From Strigomonas culicis (Eukaryota > Euglenozoa > Kinetoplastea > Trypanosomatida > Trypanosomatidae), in assembly GCA_000482145.1 (NCBI GenBank), contig AUXH01000151.1:1-34485 (forward strand): a stretch of 34,485 bases of DNA, read 5' to 3'. The stretch's first letter is position 1, and the number at the start of each line of letters is the position of its first letter. Positions 1 to 9,072 of the stretch are shown piece after piece. The position numbers and the translations under genes are program-made. The notes beneath the pieces are model-generated. The model saw only the letters and a list, made by a program, of their open reading frames with translations. It was not told the origin of the DNA and did no database searches.

Positions 1-1329
1 GCGTATCCGCAAATCCGCGTCCAGGTGCTTCAGGTACGTTGTGCGGCCGCCTTGGTTGCAGGAGCACACAGCGCCCTGCGACGTCGCCACGTCCGCATAG
101 TCGCAGGCGCCGCCGTAATCACCAAAGACGAAGTCGCCCTCCACGACGTACCTGTTCTGCTCGAATACGCCCTTCATGTAGGCAGAGCGACTCGTCGTCC
201 ACGCGGGGCGGTTGAGGGTCTGCAGCACCACCTTCCCGACCAGCCAGCCGGCGACCATCATCTCGCCAATGCTGACGGACGTGGTGTAGATGTTGGGGTC
301 ACTGTCGGAGTACACGCTGTTGCCGTCCGCAATCCACTTGTCCATCTCCTGGGTGAAAACGCGGATGTGGTTGTAGCTCGTCTCGGTGGGGAGAATGTTC
401 GTCGAGCTCATCACGACCTGCATGTCGACCGGCGTGATCGCACCGGCCGACGCGAGGGCCGCATAAACACTGTACGCCACATCTGTAAGGCTGGATGGCA
501 CGAGCAGCACCGCGTCCTTCGTTCGTGGGTCCGTGAGGCACTTCTGGAGAAACATGATCGTGTGCGTGCCAATACGACCGTAGATAATGATCGCCTGAGG
601 AGTGCCGCTCGCGAAAGCGTCAAACGCTGTCTCGTTCAGAGTCTCACTGAAGGGCACGGAGTAGAGCAGTGGTGCATCGCGACCCATTTCCGACAACACA
701 CGCTGCGTCAGCTCTAGTTCCTCGTCGCCGAAGCTGACGGTAGTGAGCAGCATAAAGCCAATGCGTCTGACATTGATCTGACTGGTCGCGTACTTGAGCA
801 GCACCAGCATCTCGCTGTACGGGTCAGCGCGGATAAAGTACATGTATGGGGAGAAGAAGCGAATACCACTGGACCCGGTGAAGGGAGACATCATCATCAG
901 TTGGTTCTTCTGCAGGATACCTGATTGCAGCAGCTCCAGCACACGCTCGTCGTTATACGGGCCGATGAACGTCAGTATGTTGGGCTCCTTCTCTAGCTGG
1001 TTCAGCACGATGCTGGTGATGTTCAGTGGTGACTCACTCTCATCCTTCCCGACGATGCGGATGGCACGGCCATTGTCCGTCTGGTTGCCCACATAATGGA
1101 ATGCGGACAAAAAACCTTCGCGGACCGCGTTGATTTGAGTTTCCGCGGACGAATCCGAGGTGAAGAGCAGCTGCGAAATCACAATCTCACTCGTATCGCT
1201 CGCAGCCGCAGTAAACTGTACATTATAGAGTACACACACAGTGAGTGTGGCAAAAAAATAAAACAGAATGTAATAGACAGCGAGAGAAAGGCAACGACCT
1301 CTCCGGTCTGAACGGACGGCACTGTACAT
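1..1329 (-). CDS. Receptor-type adenylate cyclase, N-terminal part (cut by the left window edge)
   Basis: The first 443 codons are present; the reading frame is still open at base 1, so the rest of the ectodomain, the membrane helix and the cyclase catalytic domain lie outside the window. The start is the ATG at 1329, two codons after an in-frame stop at 1333-1335. Residues about 13-40 form one hydrophobic signal or anchor segment after a short basic leader. The remainder resembles the periplasmic-binding-protein-like ligand domain of trypanosomatid receptor adenylate cyclases, with segments such as YFIRADPYSEM, RRIGFML...SFGDEE, and near the edge FGDYGGACDY followed by AVCSCNQGG. In that family, extracellular sensing is coupled to an intracellular cyclase making cAMP at the cell or flagellar surface. 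The family call rests on remembered sequence style; the catalytic domain is not visible. The next gene upstream (nucleoside-hydrolase-like) is also secretory. Confidence 0.8.
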   Translation of the reverse strand, partial: MYSAVRSDRRGRCLSLAVYYILFYFFATLTVCVLYNVQFTAAASDTSEIVISQLLFTSDSSAETQINAVREGFLSAFHYVGNQTDNGRAIRIVGKDESESPLNITSIVLNQLEKEPNILTFIGPYNDERVLELLQSGILQKNQLMMMSPFTGSSGIRFFSPYMYFIRADPYSEMLVLLKYATSQINVRRIGFMLLTTVSFGDEELELTQRVLSEMGRDAPLLYSVPFSETLNETAFDAFASGTPQAIIIYGRIGTHTIMFLQKCLTDPRTKDAVLLVPSSLTDVAYSVYAALASAGAITPVDMQVVMSSTNILPTETSYNHIRVFTQEMDKWIADGNSVYSDSDPNIYTTSVSIGEMMVAGWLVGKVVLQTLNRPAWTTSRSAYMKGVFEQNRYVVEGDFVFGDYGGACDYADVATSQGAVCSCNQGGRTTYLKHLDADLRIR

Positions 1330-2058
1330 GCTTCACACTCGAGATATACAAAAGCAAAGAAGTATAGAAAAAGCGATCGAAAAGAGAGCGAAAAAAAAAC
1401 GTTTGATGCACTTACCGCAGTTGTGGTATCAAACGAAAGACAACTGAAAGTAAAAAACGGGTTCAACAATCAATATGTTTCCTTCTTGACTTTTCGCTTC
1501 CTTTAGATAAAAAGAAATCTTTAAAAATAGGGAGAAGAGAGAAGATGAAAGAACAGCAAACAGCAATGCAAAACGAAAAAAAAAATGTATAAGAGCAATA
1601 ATTTAAATAAGAAAAAAGTACACTAAGATGGTAAAGAGTGTAGAAGGAGAAGAAGAAAAGGCAGATTTAAGTTTCAGTGTCCACTTGAACAAAAATCGAC
1701 CATATGGCTAACAGAGTGCCATTACATTGTTTTGCACATGTTTATATTATTTGCTTGATTGTTTTCTTCAAGTATAGAATCGTCTTCCATGTATAAAGCA
1801 ACAAATCGCAACTCCTACTCACGCCGCATCATCTCCCTCTACACGAACAGCACCGGAAGTGGTAACGGTGGAAAGCAAAAATATCAAAGTCTGCCCTTAG
1901 AAAAGGAAAGCGAAGTGGAGCATGAGGAAAAAAAGAAAAGCGTGACAAAAAAAGAAACGTTAATTCAAAAAGTTAAGCTACACGCGGACACGGGTATGGG
2001 TGGTTGCAACAGCCACCGTTCCGACCATGCCAGCACATCCGTCCCACTCCGGTTGGCT
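1330..2058 (-). other. Intergenic spacer upstream of the adenylate cyclase gene
   Basis: This is an AT-rich spacer without a convincing gene. A sense-strand pyrimidine-rich stretch lies opposite about 1345-1405, and the AG dinucleotides at 1338-1339 and 1331-1332 fall within ten bases of the cyclase ATG, so the cyclase 5' leader may be very short. A 103-codon plus-strand frame at 1759-2070 is lysine/serine-rich, matches no family I know and is most likely chance. Confidence 0.6.
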
Positions 2059-3261
2059 CTATGCACCTAATAAAGCGAGCCACGCCGACCAGAAGCTATC
2101 CGCTAAGGAGGCGCCGCTCACCGCCGTGCTGGCGGACGTCACGTACACGTAGCGCGAGGCGGAGCTCTCCGCCGTCGCGCTGCGGTACACGTAGTAGGAC
2201 TTCACGGTCACGTTCTCACCGGACATCGCGAGCGAGGCGTAGCCCGTCGCGAGAACAGGCGTGTTCAGCTGGAAACCGATGGAGCTAGTGGTCGTGCGGT
2301 AGAGGTAGCACGGCAGGGTGGCGGGCACGAGTGCGCACAGCACCATCAACGAGGCGCCGGCGGATGCCTTCGTCGCGAAGGTGCTGCCCATCGCCGACTT
2401 CTTAGCTTGATAGGCCGTCAGCAGCCACTGGAGGTTGGTCGAGGCCGCGGCACGGCTCGCCGCCGTCTCGAAGGCGCTCCAGCGGGTGCCTGTGAGGAGG
2501 GTAGCGCTCAGGTAAAAGGCCGGCGCATAGACGGATACGTTGAGCACGCTGGCCAGCACCGCCTGCATGGCGGCCGTGTCCGCGGCGCCCGCGTAGCCGG
2601 TCTCCAGCACATGCACGTCGGTCTGCTTCTGTAGCTTGGCGCTGAGCGCCGCCGCGTCCGTCCCCGCCGACACGGCGGTCAGCAGCTGGCTGAGCGTGGT
2701 GCTGCTCGTCCCGAGCTGAAAGAAGACGAGACGGTCGCTGCTGCCCATGAGCCGCAGAATCGAGAGCAGGCTCGTCTTTGCCTCCGGCGCGGCGGCGAAG
2801 GTGCAGGTGGGGGTGCTTGTGCGCAACGGCAGCGACACCGCCTTCCCGAAGGCGTTGCTTACATCGGCCTTGGAGAAGGCCATGCCGCGCTGCGACGCCT
2901 CCGCTGGGTTCGCGGGGAAGCCCTGGCTGTCCTGGCACTCGCCGTGGTACGTCGAGCTCGCGTACTGGTCGCCCGTGGAGGTGTACGGGCCGAGGCTGAC
3001 GGTCACGCTGGGGCGGCCCGCGGCCTGCAGGAAACGGCACGCGTTCCGCACCACCGTCGCGGCGTAGCCCCATGTGGCCCCGCTCACGGTGACGAGCTGC
3101 AGGCTGCTCCCATAGCTGCTGGCCGCAATCGTCGTCAGGGCCTCGTAGCCCTCGACGCTGCCGTCGACGTCAGCCACGATGTAGGTGGCCCCCGTCACCA
3201 GCGAGAGCGACAGGACCACGACGAGTGACAGGAAAAGGGTAAGGGCGGGGTAACGGGGCAT
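2059..3261 (-). CDS. Secreted nucleoside-hydrolase-like protein, probably catalytically dead
   Basis: The protein has 400 residues, with ATG at 3261 and TAG at 2059. Residues about 8-25 form a signal peptide, so the product should enter the secretory pathway. The fold call comes from residues 27-92: a strand ending in DVDGSVEGYEAL, then LQLVTVSGATWG and a helix NACRFLQAAGRPSV, which follow the inosine-uridine nucleoside hydrolase pattern DTDPGxDDA...GVTTVxGN...NALRLLELAGRPDV. Further matches are HGE at about 106, the FFQLGTSSTTLSQLL segment near 180-194 (family: GPLTNLA), and a helical stretch at 258-312 in the place of the family's DP/H-D catalytic region. The calcium-binding aspartates (second and third of the DxDxxxDD motif) and the late His-Asp pair are not seen, so hydrolysis of nucleosides is doubtful. 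It could be a binding or surface protein derived from the purine-salvage hydrolases. The family assignment is moderate. Confidence 0.55.
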   Translation of the reverse strand: MPRYPALTLFLSLVVVLSLSLVTGATYIVADVDGSVEGYEALTTIAASSYGSSLQLVTVSGATWGYAATVVRNACRFLQAAGRPSVTVSLGPYTSTGDQYASSTYHGECQDSQGFPANPAEASQRGMAFSKADVSNAFGKAVSLPLRTSTPTCTFAAAPEAKTSLLSILRLMGSSDRLVFFQLGTSSTTLSQLLTAVSAGTDAAALSAKLQKQTDVHVLETGYAGAADTAAMQAVLASVLNVSVYAPAFYLSATLLTGTRWSAFETAASRAAASTNLQWLLTAYQAKKSAMGSTFATKASAGASLMVLCALVPATLPCYLYRTTTSSIGFQLNTPVLATGYASLAMSGENVTVKSYYVYRSATAESSASRYVYVTSASTAVSGASLADSFWSAWLALLGA

Positions 3262-3630
3262 GCTGCTGTTCGTATCACCGTGTCCTTCTGGGTTGATTCG
3301 TGCGTGCTACTAAATTGTGTAGGCACCGAAGTATCTGCGTCGTTACACTCTTCGTTCAAACGGAAAGAGAGAGAAAAGAAAGAGAAAAGAGATGCGAAAG
3401 AGAGGGCAAGAACTTTAAGAAGAAAAAAGGTAATCCATGTCAAGAAGAGACGGTGTGACAGTTGCAATGCAAAACGTACCGATAGGGAGTCAGAATACTT
3501 CAGAGAGCAGCGAGTGCCGCAAGAGCCAACAACAACACGAAAAAAAAAAAAGGTTTACCAGCCCGCTGGTCCCTCCGGCGCCGGAGGGCACGGCAGACCC
3601 TGCCTCCGCTAAGGACCTGCATGACGTCCT
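3262..3630 (-). other. Intergenic spacer with pyrimidine tract
   Basis: The spacer lies between the unknown gene ending at 3631 and the nucleoside-hydrolase-like start. A strong sense-strand pyrimidine tract lies opposite 3362-3411; the first AG after it is at 3350-3351, giving a predicted 5' leader of about 88 bases. No gene is seen. Confidence 0.6.
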
Positions 3631-5124
3631 TCAATAGGCGTCGTCGTCCTCCGCACGAATGATGCACAAGATGCGGTTGATGAAGCGGAACCCGGCGCCC
3701 CACCCTGCGGTCTCGACGGGTGCGTCCGCGCGCTCCTCCGCCCCCGCGGCCTCCCGCCGGGGGCGCCTCGCGCGCACCCGGACCACGTCCGCCGGCCGCC
3801 GGTACTGCACCCCGGTCAGCGCGAACTCGCACTCCAGCTCGTCCTTGTCCTCGACGACACCGAAGGCCACCTTCTCCTCCGCGCCGAGCCACGCCTGGCT
3901 GCTCAGCCGGCTGAAGCCCACCCACGACAGCGAGCTCCCGCCGCGCTGCTGCACCGCGGCGCCCAGCCCGCGGCGGCCGTGCACATACGCGAGCCCATCC
4001 TCCGGCGCCGCGCCGGCGTCCGCCGCGACGCCCTTGGCGCGCGCGCCGAGGGCGTCGCACTGGATCCCGAAGTGCGCGAGCGCCGTCCCGGTGACGAGCG
4101 TGTGTAGCAGCCGCGCGAGCAGCTGCGGGTGCACGACGGCTATCGGCCCCACGACGCGCCACACGAAGCGGCGCGCGCGCACCTCCGGCGGCGCCGCCGC
4201 CCCGCGGCTGTAGGCCGGCGCGTCCGCCGCGAGCCGCAGCGCCGGCGCGCCCCGCGTCGCGCCCGCGAAGGGGAAGGAGGCGAGCGCGCCGAACCGGAAG
4301 CCCTCCTGCCGCGCCTCGCCGCCGGCGGCGGGCAGCAGCGGGAGGCGCACCAACACGTGCCACGCGGCAAAGACGGGGTCCACGTGCGTCGCCTCCGGCC
4401 GGCGCGGCTCCGTGAGCATCGCGGCGCCGCCCACCCACGGCACGTCGACGCCGAGGGCGCGCAGCTGCTGCGACCAGGCCTGCTGCGTCACGCGCGAGGA
4501 GGCGCTGAGGTAGAGCAGCAGGCGGCCATCCTCCACCGCGAGCAGCGCGCTCAGGTCCTTCCAGACGGGGTGGCCCGCGAGGCGCAGGTACAGCACGTGG
4601 TGGCACACCGCCGCGCGCGCGCCGCCGCGGGCCGCGTCGCGCAGCCGGCACATGGCCGCGTATCCGCTCACGAGGCCCTCGAGGTAGGCCTCGGCGGTGG
4701 GCGCGCCGCCGTCCGCCGCCGCGTCGTCCAGCAGCGCGGCGCTGCCCATGTAGTAGACGCCGCCGCAGCGCTCCACCGTGTCGCGCAGCAGCCGGTGGAT
4801 GCGGGGGACGTCGCACAGGAGCGCGGGCGGGTTGGTGCCCGCCGCTGCCGCCGCCGCGGGCGTCGCCGCCACCTCCACTTCAATCGACAGGTCCCGCAGC
4901 AGACCGTAGTAGGGCAGCGGCGGGTACGGCACGAGGTCCGGCGGCGGCGGCGGCGGTGCTGCGGGGCCCGCCAACGCGACCGCCTGTGGGTGGGGCGGCG
5001 GCGTGGCGTGGCTCGCCCCGCCGCCGCCGGGTGGGAGAGCCAGCGCCCCCGCCGGCGCGCCGCCCTCGGGTGGGACTAAGACGTGGCCCCGACGGAACGC
5101 AGCGCTTCCTTGGAAGACGTTCAT
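3631..5124 (-). CDS. Conserved-looking protein of unknown function (497 residues)
   Basis: I do not recognise this protein. I chose the ATG at 5124 (protein begins MNVFQGSAAF); three codons further up the frame starts only with TTG. G/C dominates the third codon positions throughout, which supports this frame against the long overlapping ones. The N-terminal third is proline-, glycine- and alanine-rich (a run of prolines near residue 60). From about residue 65 the sequence looks globular, with segments such as RIHRLLRDTVERCGG, HHVLYLRLAGHPVWKDL and FVWRVVGPIAVVHPQLL. The C-terminus is an arginine-rich stretch followed by GFRFINRILCII and an acidic end. There is no signal peptide and no clear membrane helix. 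Neighbours are a CEP120-like gene upstream and the nucleoside-hydrolase-like gene downstream, neither of which indicates a function. Confidence 0.75.
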   Translation of the reverse strand: MNVFQGSAAFRRGHVLVPPEGGAPAGALALPPGGGGASHATPPPHPQAVALAGPAAPPPPPPDLVPYPPLPYYGLLRDLSIEVEVAATPAAAAAAGTNPPALLCDVPRIHRLLRDTVERCGGVYYMGSAALLDDAAADGGAPTAEAYLEGLVSGYAAMCRLRDAARGGARAAVCHHVLYLRLAGHPVWKDLSALLAVEDGRLLLYLSASSRVTQQAWSQQLRALGVDVPWVGGAAMLTEPRRPEATHVDPVFAAWHVLVRLPLLPAAGGEARQEGFRFGALASFPFAGATRGAPALRLAADAPAYSRGAAAPPEVRARRFVWRVVGPIAVVHPQLLARLLHTLVTGTALAHFGIQCDALGARAKGVAADAGAAPEDGLAYVHGRRGLGAAVQQRGGSSLSWVGFSRLSSQAWLGAEEKVAFGVVEDKDELECEFALTGVQYRRPADVVRVRARRPRREAAGAEERADAPVETAGWGAGFRFINRILCIIRAEDDDAY

Positions 5125-5812
5125 GGCATCCAAAGAAGGTGTAAGAAAGGAGGGGGGAATCTAAAGTGATGTTGTATGATGTGTGTCTGTACAAGAAATG
5201 AACAGATATATATTAGTCTTTGGGAAAAAGAAACAGAAAAATAGTGTAGAGACCGATGGAATGATGACAGGTAGGTGGGTAGAAATCATAATAAAGCACA
5301 TGACCAGTTTTTTTAAATTATTTCGTAAGCGTGCCAATATTTGTTCAGAAAACTACAATGATAAGAAGAGAATACTCTGTCCAAACGAATTATCATCTCT
5401 AGATTGTAATAGTACACCGGTTCATGTAAGCATTGTTTGGCTGTATTGGTTTGTTTGTTGTTGTTGCTGTTGTTCATACCTCTCTTCGTTCATTACAAAA
5501 CAAAACAAAAACGAAAAAAAAAACAGAAGTGCATTTGCAAACACACACGTCACATACGCTGATGTGCGGTTCCCACTGAAGGTATATGAAAGGTATACGA
5601 GTGGCAGAAAAAGAGGCGGCAGAATGCCCCACAGGCACTGCAAAAGGTTATCCAAGCTCACTACAACGAATCTCATTTTGTTCAGAGCAGCAAAAAAATG
5701 GAAGCTGGAAGCACACACAAACACACACAAAAAAAAAAGGGAAGGAATGCAGAAGGGCATGAATATGCGTCGTTTATAATGGTTCTCCCTTTCCTTTTCA
5801 CTCGTGTGCGTG
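5125..5812 (-). other. Intergenic spacer
   Basis: An AT-rich spacer of nearly 700 bases with short A runs and a (TTG)n stretch near 5446-5475. On the sense strand a C/T tract lies opposite 5131-5160, directly before the ATG; the only AG between this tract and further upstream sequence is at 5161-5162, so the predicted leader is about 36 bases. No gene is supported; frames here are lysine-rich and lack third-position G/C bias. Confidence 0.55.
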
Positions 5813-6976
5813 TCACAGCATGACGGCCGTACCGCTCAGCGCGCGGTTGACGTAATCGCCGAGCTGACTCTCCATCTCCTTTATCCTCCTATCCAGCCGC
5901 AGCACCACATCGTCGGCGGCGCTCAGCGCGCCGGCGCTCCCCTCCACGAGCAGCACCCGCTCTCGCCGCAGCCGGCCCAGCTCATCGCTCAGCTCCGTGA
6001 TGGGCAGCGGCAGCTGCTGGCGCGGGGCCGGCGCCGCGGCCGTGGCCGCCGCCGGCCGCGCTCGCTTGCCGTCGCCGTCGCGGTGGCGGTACTGCTCCAG
6101 TTGCTCCCGCCGCCGCGCGAGGGCGGCGGTGAGGCGGCGGTTCTGGTCCTCCAGCTCGCGACAGCGCGCGGAGAGCTCCGCGAGCTGGGCTCCGCAGCGC
6201 TGTTCGACGCGCTCGACGGCGAGCCGCAGCTCCTCCATGTGCTGCGTGCGCAGCTGCTGCACCTGTGCCTGGCTGTCCAGCAGCACGCGGCCGGCGGGGC
6301 CCTCCGCGCTCGCCGTGAGCTGCTCCGTCCGGAAGCGGTTGAAGGACTCGTAGAGCTGGAGGTACTCGTTGTGGCTCTGCCGCTGCCGCTCCTCCGCCTT
6401 CTTCGTCTGCGCCTCCGCGGCCAGCACGCGCTCCTGCAGGATGCGTGACTGGTGCGCGATGTCCGCGTTCGCGCGACGCACCTGTGCGCGAACCTCCTCC
6501 TCCACTCGGCGCTGCGCCTCCAGCAGCTGCTGCCGCATGCGCCGCAGGTCCTTCTCCATCTCCGCGACGCGCTGCTGCTTCTGCACCAGTTGCGCCTCGC
6601 CGACGCGCACCTTCTCCTCCCGCAGGTCGAGCGCGGTCGCGCGCTGGGCGAGGCCCGCCTGCTGCTCGCGCGCCTGCGCCTGCATCGCCCGGTGGAGGTC
6701 CTTGCTCGCGCGCGCCTTCTGCCGCTCCAGCTGCTTCACAAAGTGGTCCGCCTGGACGCCCTTCCACAGCTCGAGGTCCCACGCCGCCTTGTACTCCGCC
6801 GTCCGACGGATGCCGTCGAGGGCGTCGTGCGCGTCAAGGTCTATCTGGATGGCGTCCGGCGCGCGGGCCGTGGGGCGGGGCTGCGCGACCGCGGGGGGCG
6901 TCGTGGGTCCCGGAGGGGTGGAGGATGCGCTCGCCTTGGCGGCGCTCGCGCTACTGTTACTCGTGTCGGCGCTCAT
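5813..6976 (-). CDS. CEP120-like coiled-coil protein (basal body/centriole candidate)
   Basis: The protein has 387 residues, with ATG at 6976 and TGA at 5813. After a low-complexity Ser/Ala/Pro N-terminus (1-40), residues 61-87 read EYKAAWDLELWK followed by a QLERQK helix, matching the start of the C-terminal coiled coil of the centriole protein CEP120 (A-x-ELEMWKEMQEDxF...QLK). Residues about 75-315 are nearly continuous coiled coil rich in Gln, Arg and Glu. Residues 326-370 (ELGRLRRERVLLVE, then VVLRLDRRIKEMESQL) match the CEP120 end, where LxRLxEERDxLM is followed by ISELDRQIREIL. CEP120 acts in centriole elongation and ciliary assembly. The C2-type domains found at the N-terminus of animal CEP120 are absent, so this is a short form or an architecture relative. 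Coiled-coil similarity can mislead, but matching both ends in order argues for real homology. Confidence 0.6.
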   Translation of the reverse strand: MSADTSNSSASAAKASASSTPPGPTTPPAVAQPRPTARAPDAIQIDLDAHDALDGIRRTAEYKAAWDLELWKGVQADHFVKQLERQKARASKDLHRAMQAQAREQQAGLAQRATALDLREEKVRVGEAQLVQKQQRVAEMEKDLRRMRQQLLEAQRRVEEEVRAQVRRANADIAHQSRILQERVLAAEAQTKKAEERQRQSHNEYLQLYESFNRFRTEQLTASAEGPAGRVLLDSQAQVQQLRTQHMEELRLAVERVEQRCGAQLAELSARCRELEDQNRRLTAALARRREQLEQYRHRDGDGKRARPAAATAAAPAPRQQLPLPITELSDELGRLRRERVLLVEGSAGALSAADDVVLRLDRRIKEMESQLGDYVNRALSGTAVML

Positions 6977-7735
6977 CCCTCCGTGACGCCGCTAGGATGC
7001 AGTTGGGTATGGTAATTTGCTCGTAGTCGCTGCTACGTTAAAGAACGCGTATATAGTAGTATTTAATACAGTGTATTTATTTGTTTTTTGTTTCGAATAT
7101 AAAGAAAGGAAAGGAAAAAAAAAGAAAAGAAGTGAGGCCTGCGGCGTACACACGTAAGGCTACAATTATTTTACCCGTGCGGAAATAAGAAACGGCAGCG
7201 CTTAAGGAAAGTGTCCGACTAAGGGGAAGGGGAAAGTATATCTATACACGTAATGGTACACGCACACACGCGGACGTGTTTTTTGAACGATCACTGGAAA
7301 CAAGTGAGATGTGGGAAGAGGTGTAACAGATGGGGGAGCGGACCTAGATGAAACATGGCGCGCGGCACCCGCAGAACATATGCCATTATGTTGTACTTTT
7401 GAGCACTGTATTTGTGTGTCAGCTATTCTTCTTTTTTTTTACCTTATGATTCAACAATTTAGTGTTATAGAATTATAAACGTTTTCAACCGGTAGACACC
7501 TCAACAGTAACAACTATAAGAAAACAGTCTTTAATGAAAGAGAGAGACAGTGCGCATAGCATCGCTGACTGTGTATCTTCTCGTTATCGGCTCGAGACGT
7601 TTTCTTTCCTTCTTTTTTTCTTTTCTTAATCTCCATTCTCCTGTTCAACATCGAGAACAATCACAAAAAAAAAAGGGAGGACGCTACTACAACGAGACAA
7701 AACATAAGCACTTCAGAAGCGCTTACCCACCCACC
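6977..7735 (-). other. Intergenic spacer, partly GC-moderate
   Basis: A 759-base spacer. A sense-strand pyrimidine tract lies opposite 7097-7136, with AGs at 7033-7034 and 7030-7031 as candidate trans-splice acceptors about 55 bases from the CEP120-like ATG. The part from about 7140 to 7380 is less AT-rich than other spacers but contains no open frame of useful length on either strand. I looked for C/D-box motifs and a tRNA fold there and saw none. Confidence 0.5.
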
Positions 7736-8680
7736 CTACTGCAGGAAGGCCTCCAGCGTAGAGAGGGCGGGGCTCTTGGCGTACATGGCGCGGAGCGTCT
7801 CGGCCGCAAATTCGTGCAGGTCCTTTGCGAGCGGCAGCTCCTTGTCCTCATCCAGACGGTGCGTCTTCGACTCGTGCCGGCTCAGCTGCTCCCCCGTCAC
7901 CTGCCACAGCCCGTACGCCGCGCGCGCGTTGTTGGCGTTGGGGTTGAGCAGCAGTGACTGGGAATACTCAATGACGCACCGCTCATAGTCCTTCTTGGCG
8001 TACAGCAGCTCCGCCATGCGGCTGTGCATGAGATAGCTGCTGGGGTCATAGAGCTGCATCTCCTCCACGTAGTAGAGGGCGCGGTCGAGCGAGCCGCAGA
8101 GGTAGTGCAGATGGCTGAGCTCCTGATAGACGTCCAGCACGCCCATGCGATGCACCTCCAAGTAGCGCAGCGGCTTGTCGTCCTCGTCCTTGTACACCTC
8201 CTCGTCCTCTAGTAACGCAATCGCATCGCGGTACTTCCCCTCGCTCTTGTACATGGCAACGAGCCGCTTCACGAAGAAGTCCGTCGCGGGGTCCTCCTTC
8301 CGCAGCAGCTCGTAAAGGGTGCGCGCCTCCGCGATATTGCCCTCCGCCTCGTAGCAGAGGCCGCGCAGCCGCCGCACCCGCATGCTGGTGCGGCCGAAGC
8401 GCTTCTCCAGGAGGTTGAGGTACAGCCGCGCCTTGTCCAGGCGACCGCTGTGCAGCGACGCGATGAGCAGCTGCTCGTACAGCTCGTAGCGCTCGCCGGC
8501 ACTGAGGCTGCCGCCGCCGCCGCTGAGCACATCGGTCGCTAGGAAGTACGTGATGTGCGGGTTGCGCGAGCCGTGCGCGCGCATCTTCTCCAGGAGGTCT
8601 ATCTTCTGCGCGCGCGTGAGCTTCATCAGGTCTACCGGGGAGAGTGAGTCGACGAGCAGCTCCGCGGCATCTTCGGACAT
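7736..8680 (-). CDS. EMC2: ER membrane protein complex subunit 2 (TPR protein)
   Basis: The protein has 314 residues, close to the usual EMC2 length of about 300. The start chosen is the ATG at 8680 (MSEDAAELL); the frame extends upstream into AT-rich spacer that is clearly non-coding. The protein is a chain of helical TPR-like repeats. Features shared with EMC2 include YELYEQLLIASLHSGRLD...A near residue 70, RVRRLRGLCYEAEGN and LYELLRKEDP near 110-130, a VYQELSHLHYLCGSLDRAL segment, and CVIEYSQSLLLNPNNNARAAYGLW-like sequence near 240-260, which parallels the human ALKLNNRNMRALFGLY block. EMC2 is a cytosolic scaffold of the ER membrane protein complex, which inserts tail-anchored and multi-pass membrane proteins. 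The adjacent upstream gene encodes a secretory-pathway protein, but in a polycistronic unit that need not mean a shared role. Confidence 0.85.
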   Translation of the reverse strand: MSEDAAELLVDSLSPVDLMKLTRAQKIDLLEKMRAHGSRNPHITYFLATDVLSGGGGSLSAGERYELYEQLLIASLHSGRLDKARLYLNLLEKRFGRTSMRVRRLRGLCYEAEGNIAEARTLYELLRKEDPATDFFVKRLVAMYKSEGKYRDAIALLEDEEVYKDEDDKPLRYLEVHRMGVLDVYQELSHLHYLCGSLDRALYYVEEMQLYDPSSYLMHSRMAELLYAKKDYERCVIEYSQSLLLNPNANNARAAYGLWQVTGEQLSRHESKTHRLDEDKELPLAKDLHEFAAETLRAMYAKSPALSTLEAFLQ

Positions 8681-9072
8681 GGTGTCTCGTACAGCGGTCT
8701 TGAAGAGGGGGGGGGGGCTTACGTCCTTACTTATTTTTGTACGTGGACGTAGGGTCACGTTCGTGCCTGTATCGTAGGTCGGTGGCTTTTTCCTACGTGC
8801 AAGAAAAAGAAGGAAGAAGGGAAAGGGAGAGAAGAAGAAAAAAAAAAGCGAGTGGTATGACAATTGGTTGGTAAGATAGACACTATCTTTGAGGTGCACA
8901 CAGACACGCAAAGAAATGGATGGGGGGCTCCCACAAAGCCCACGGTGTACATTACATAGGTAGTCAGTAAAAGCACATAGACACCTCTCCATACATGGCT
9001 GTTCTTTATATGTTGTTGTTGTTTTGTGTGTGTTTGTTTATTTGCCTGTTTTTTTTTTTCATCCACCGAGAG
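8681..9072 (-). other. Intergenic spacer with pyrimidine tract
   Basis: A sense-strand pyrimidine tract lies opposite 8799-8850, followed by an AG at 8793-8794, predicting a leader of about 112 bases for EMC2. A run of 11 G on the plus strand (11 C on the sense strand) lies at about 8707-8717 inside that leader. No gene is seen. Confidence 0.55.

Noticed and set aside
5183..5779. 198-codon plus-strand frame in the spacer at 5183-5779
   Set aside because: Lys/Asn/Thr/Cys-rich translation of A-rich spacer, opposite to all other genes, with no third-position bias and no family resemblance.
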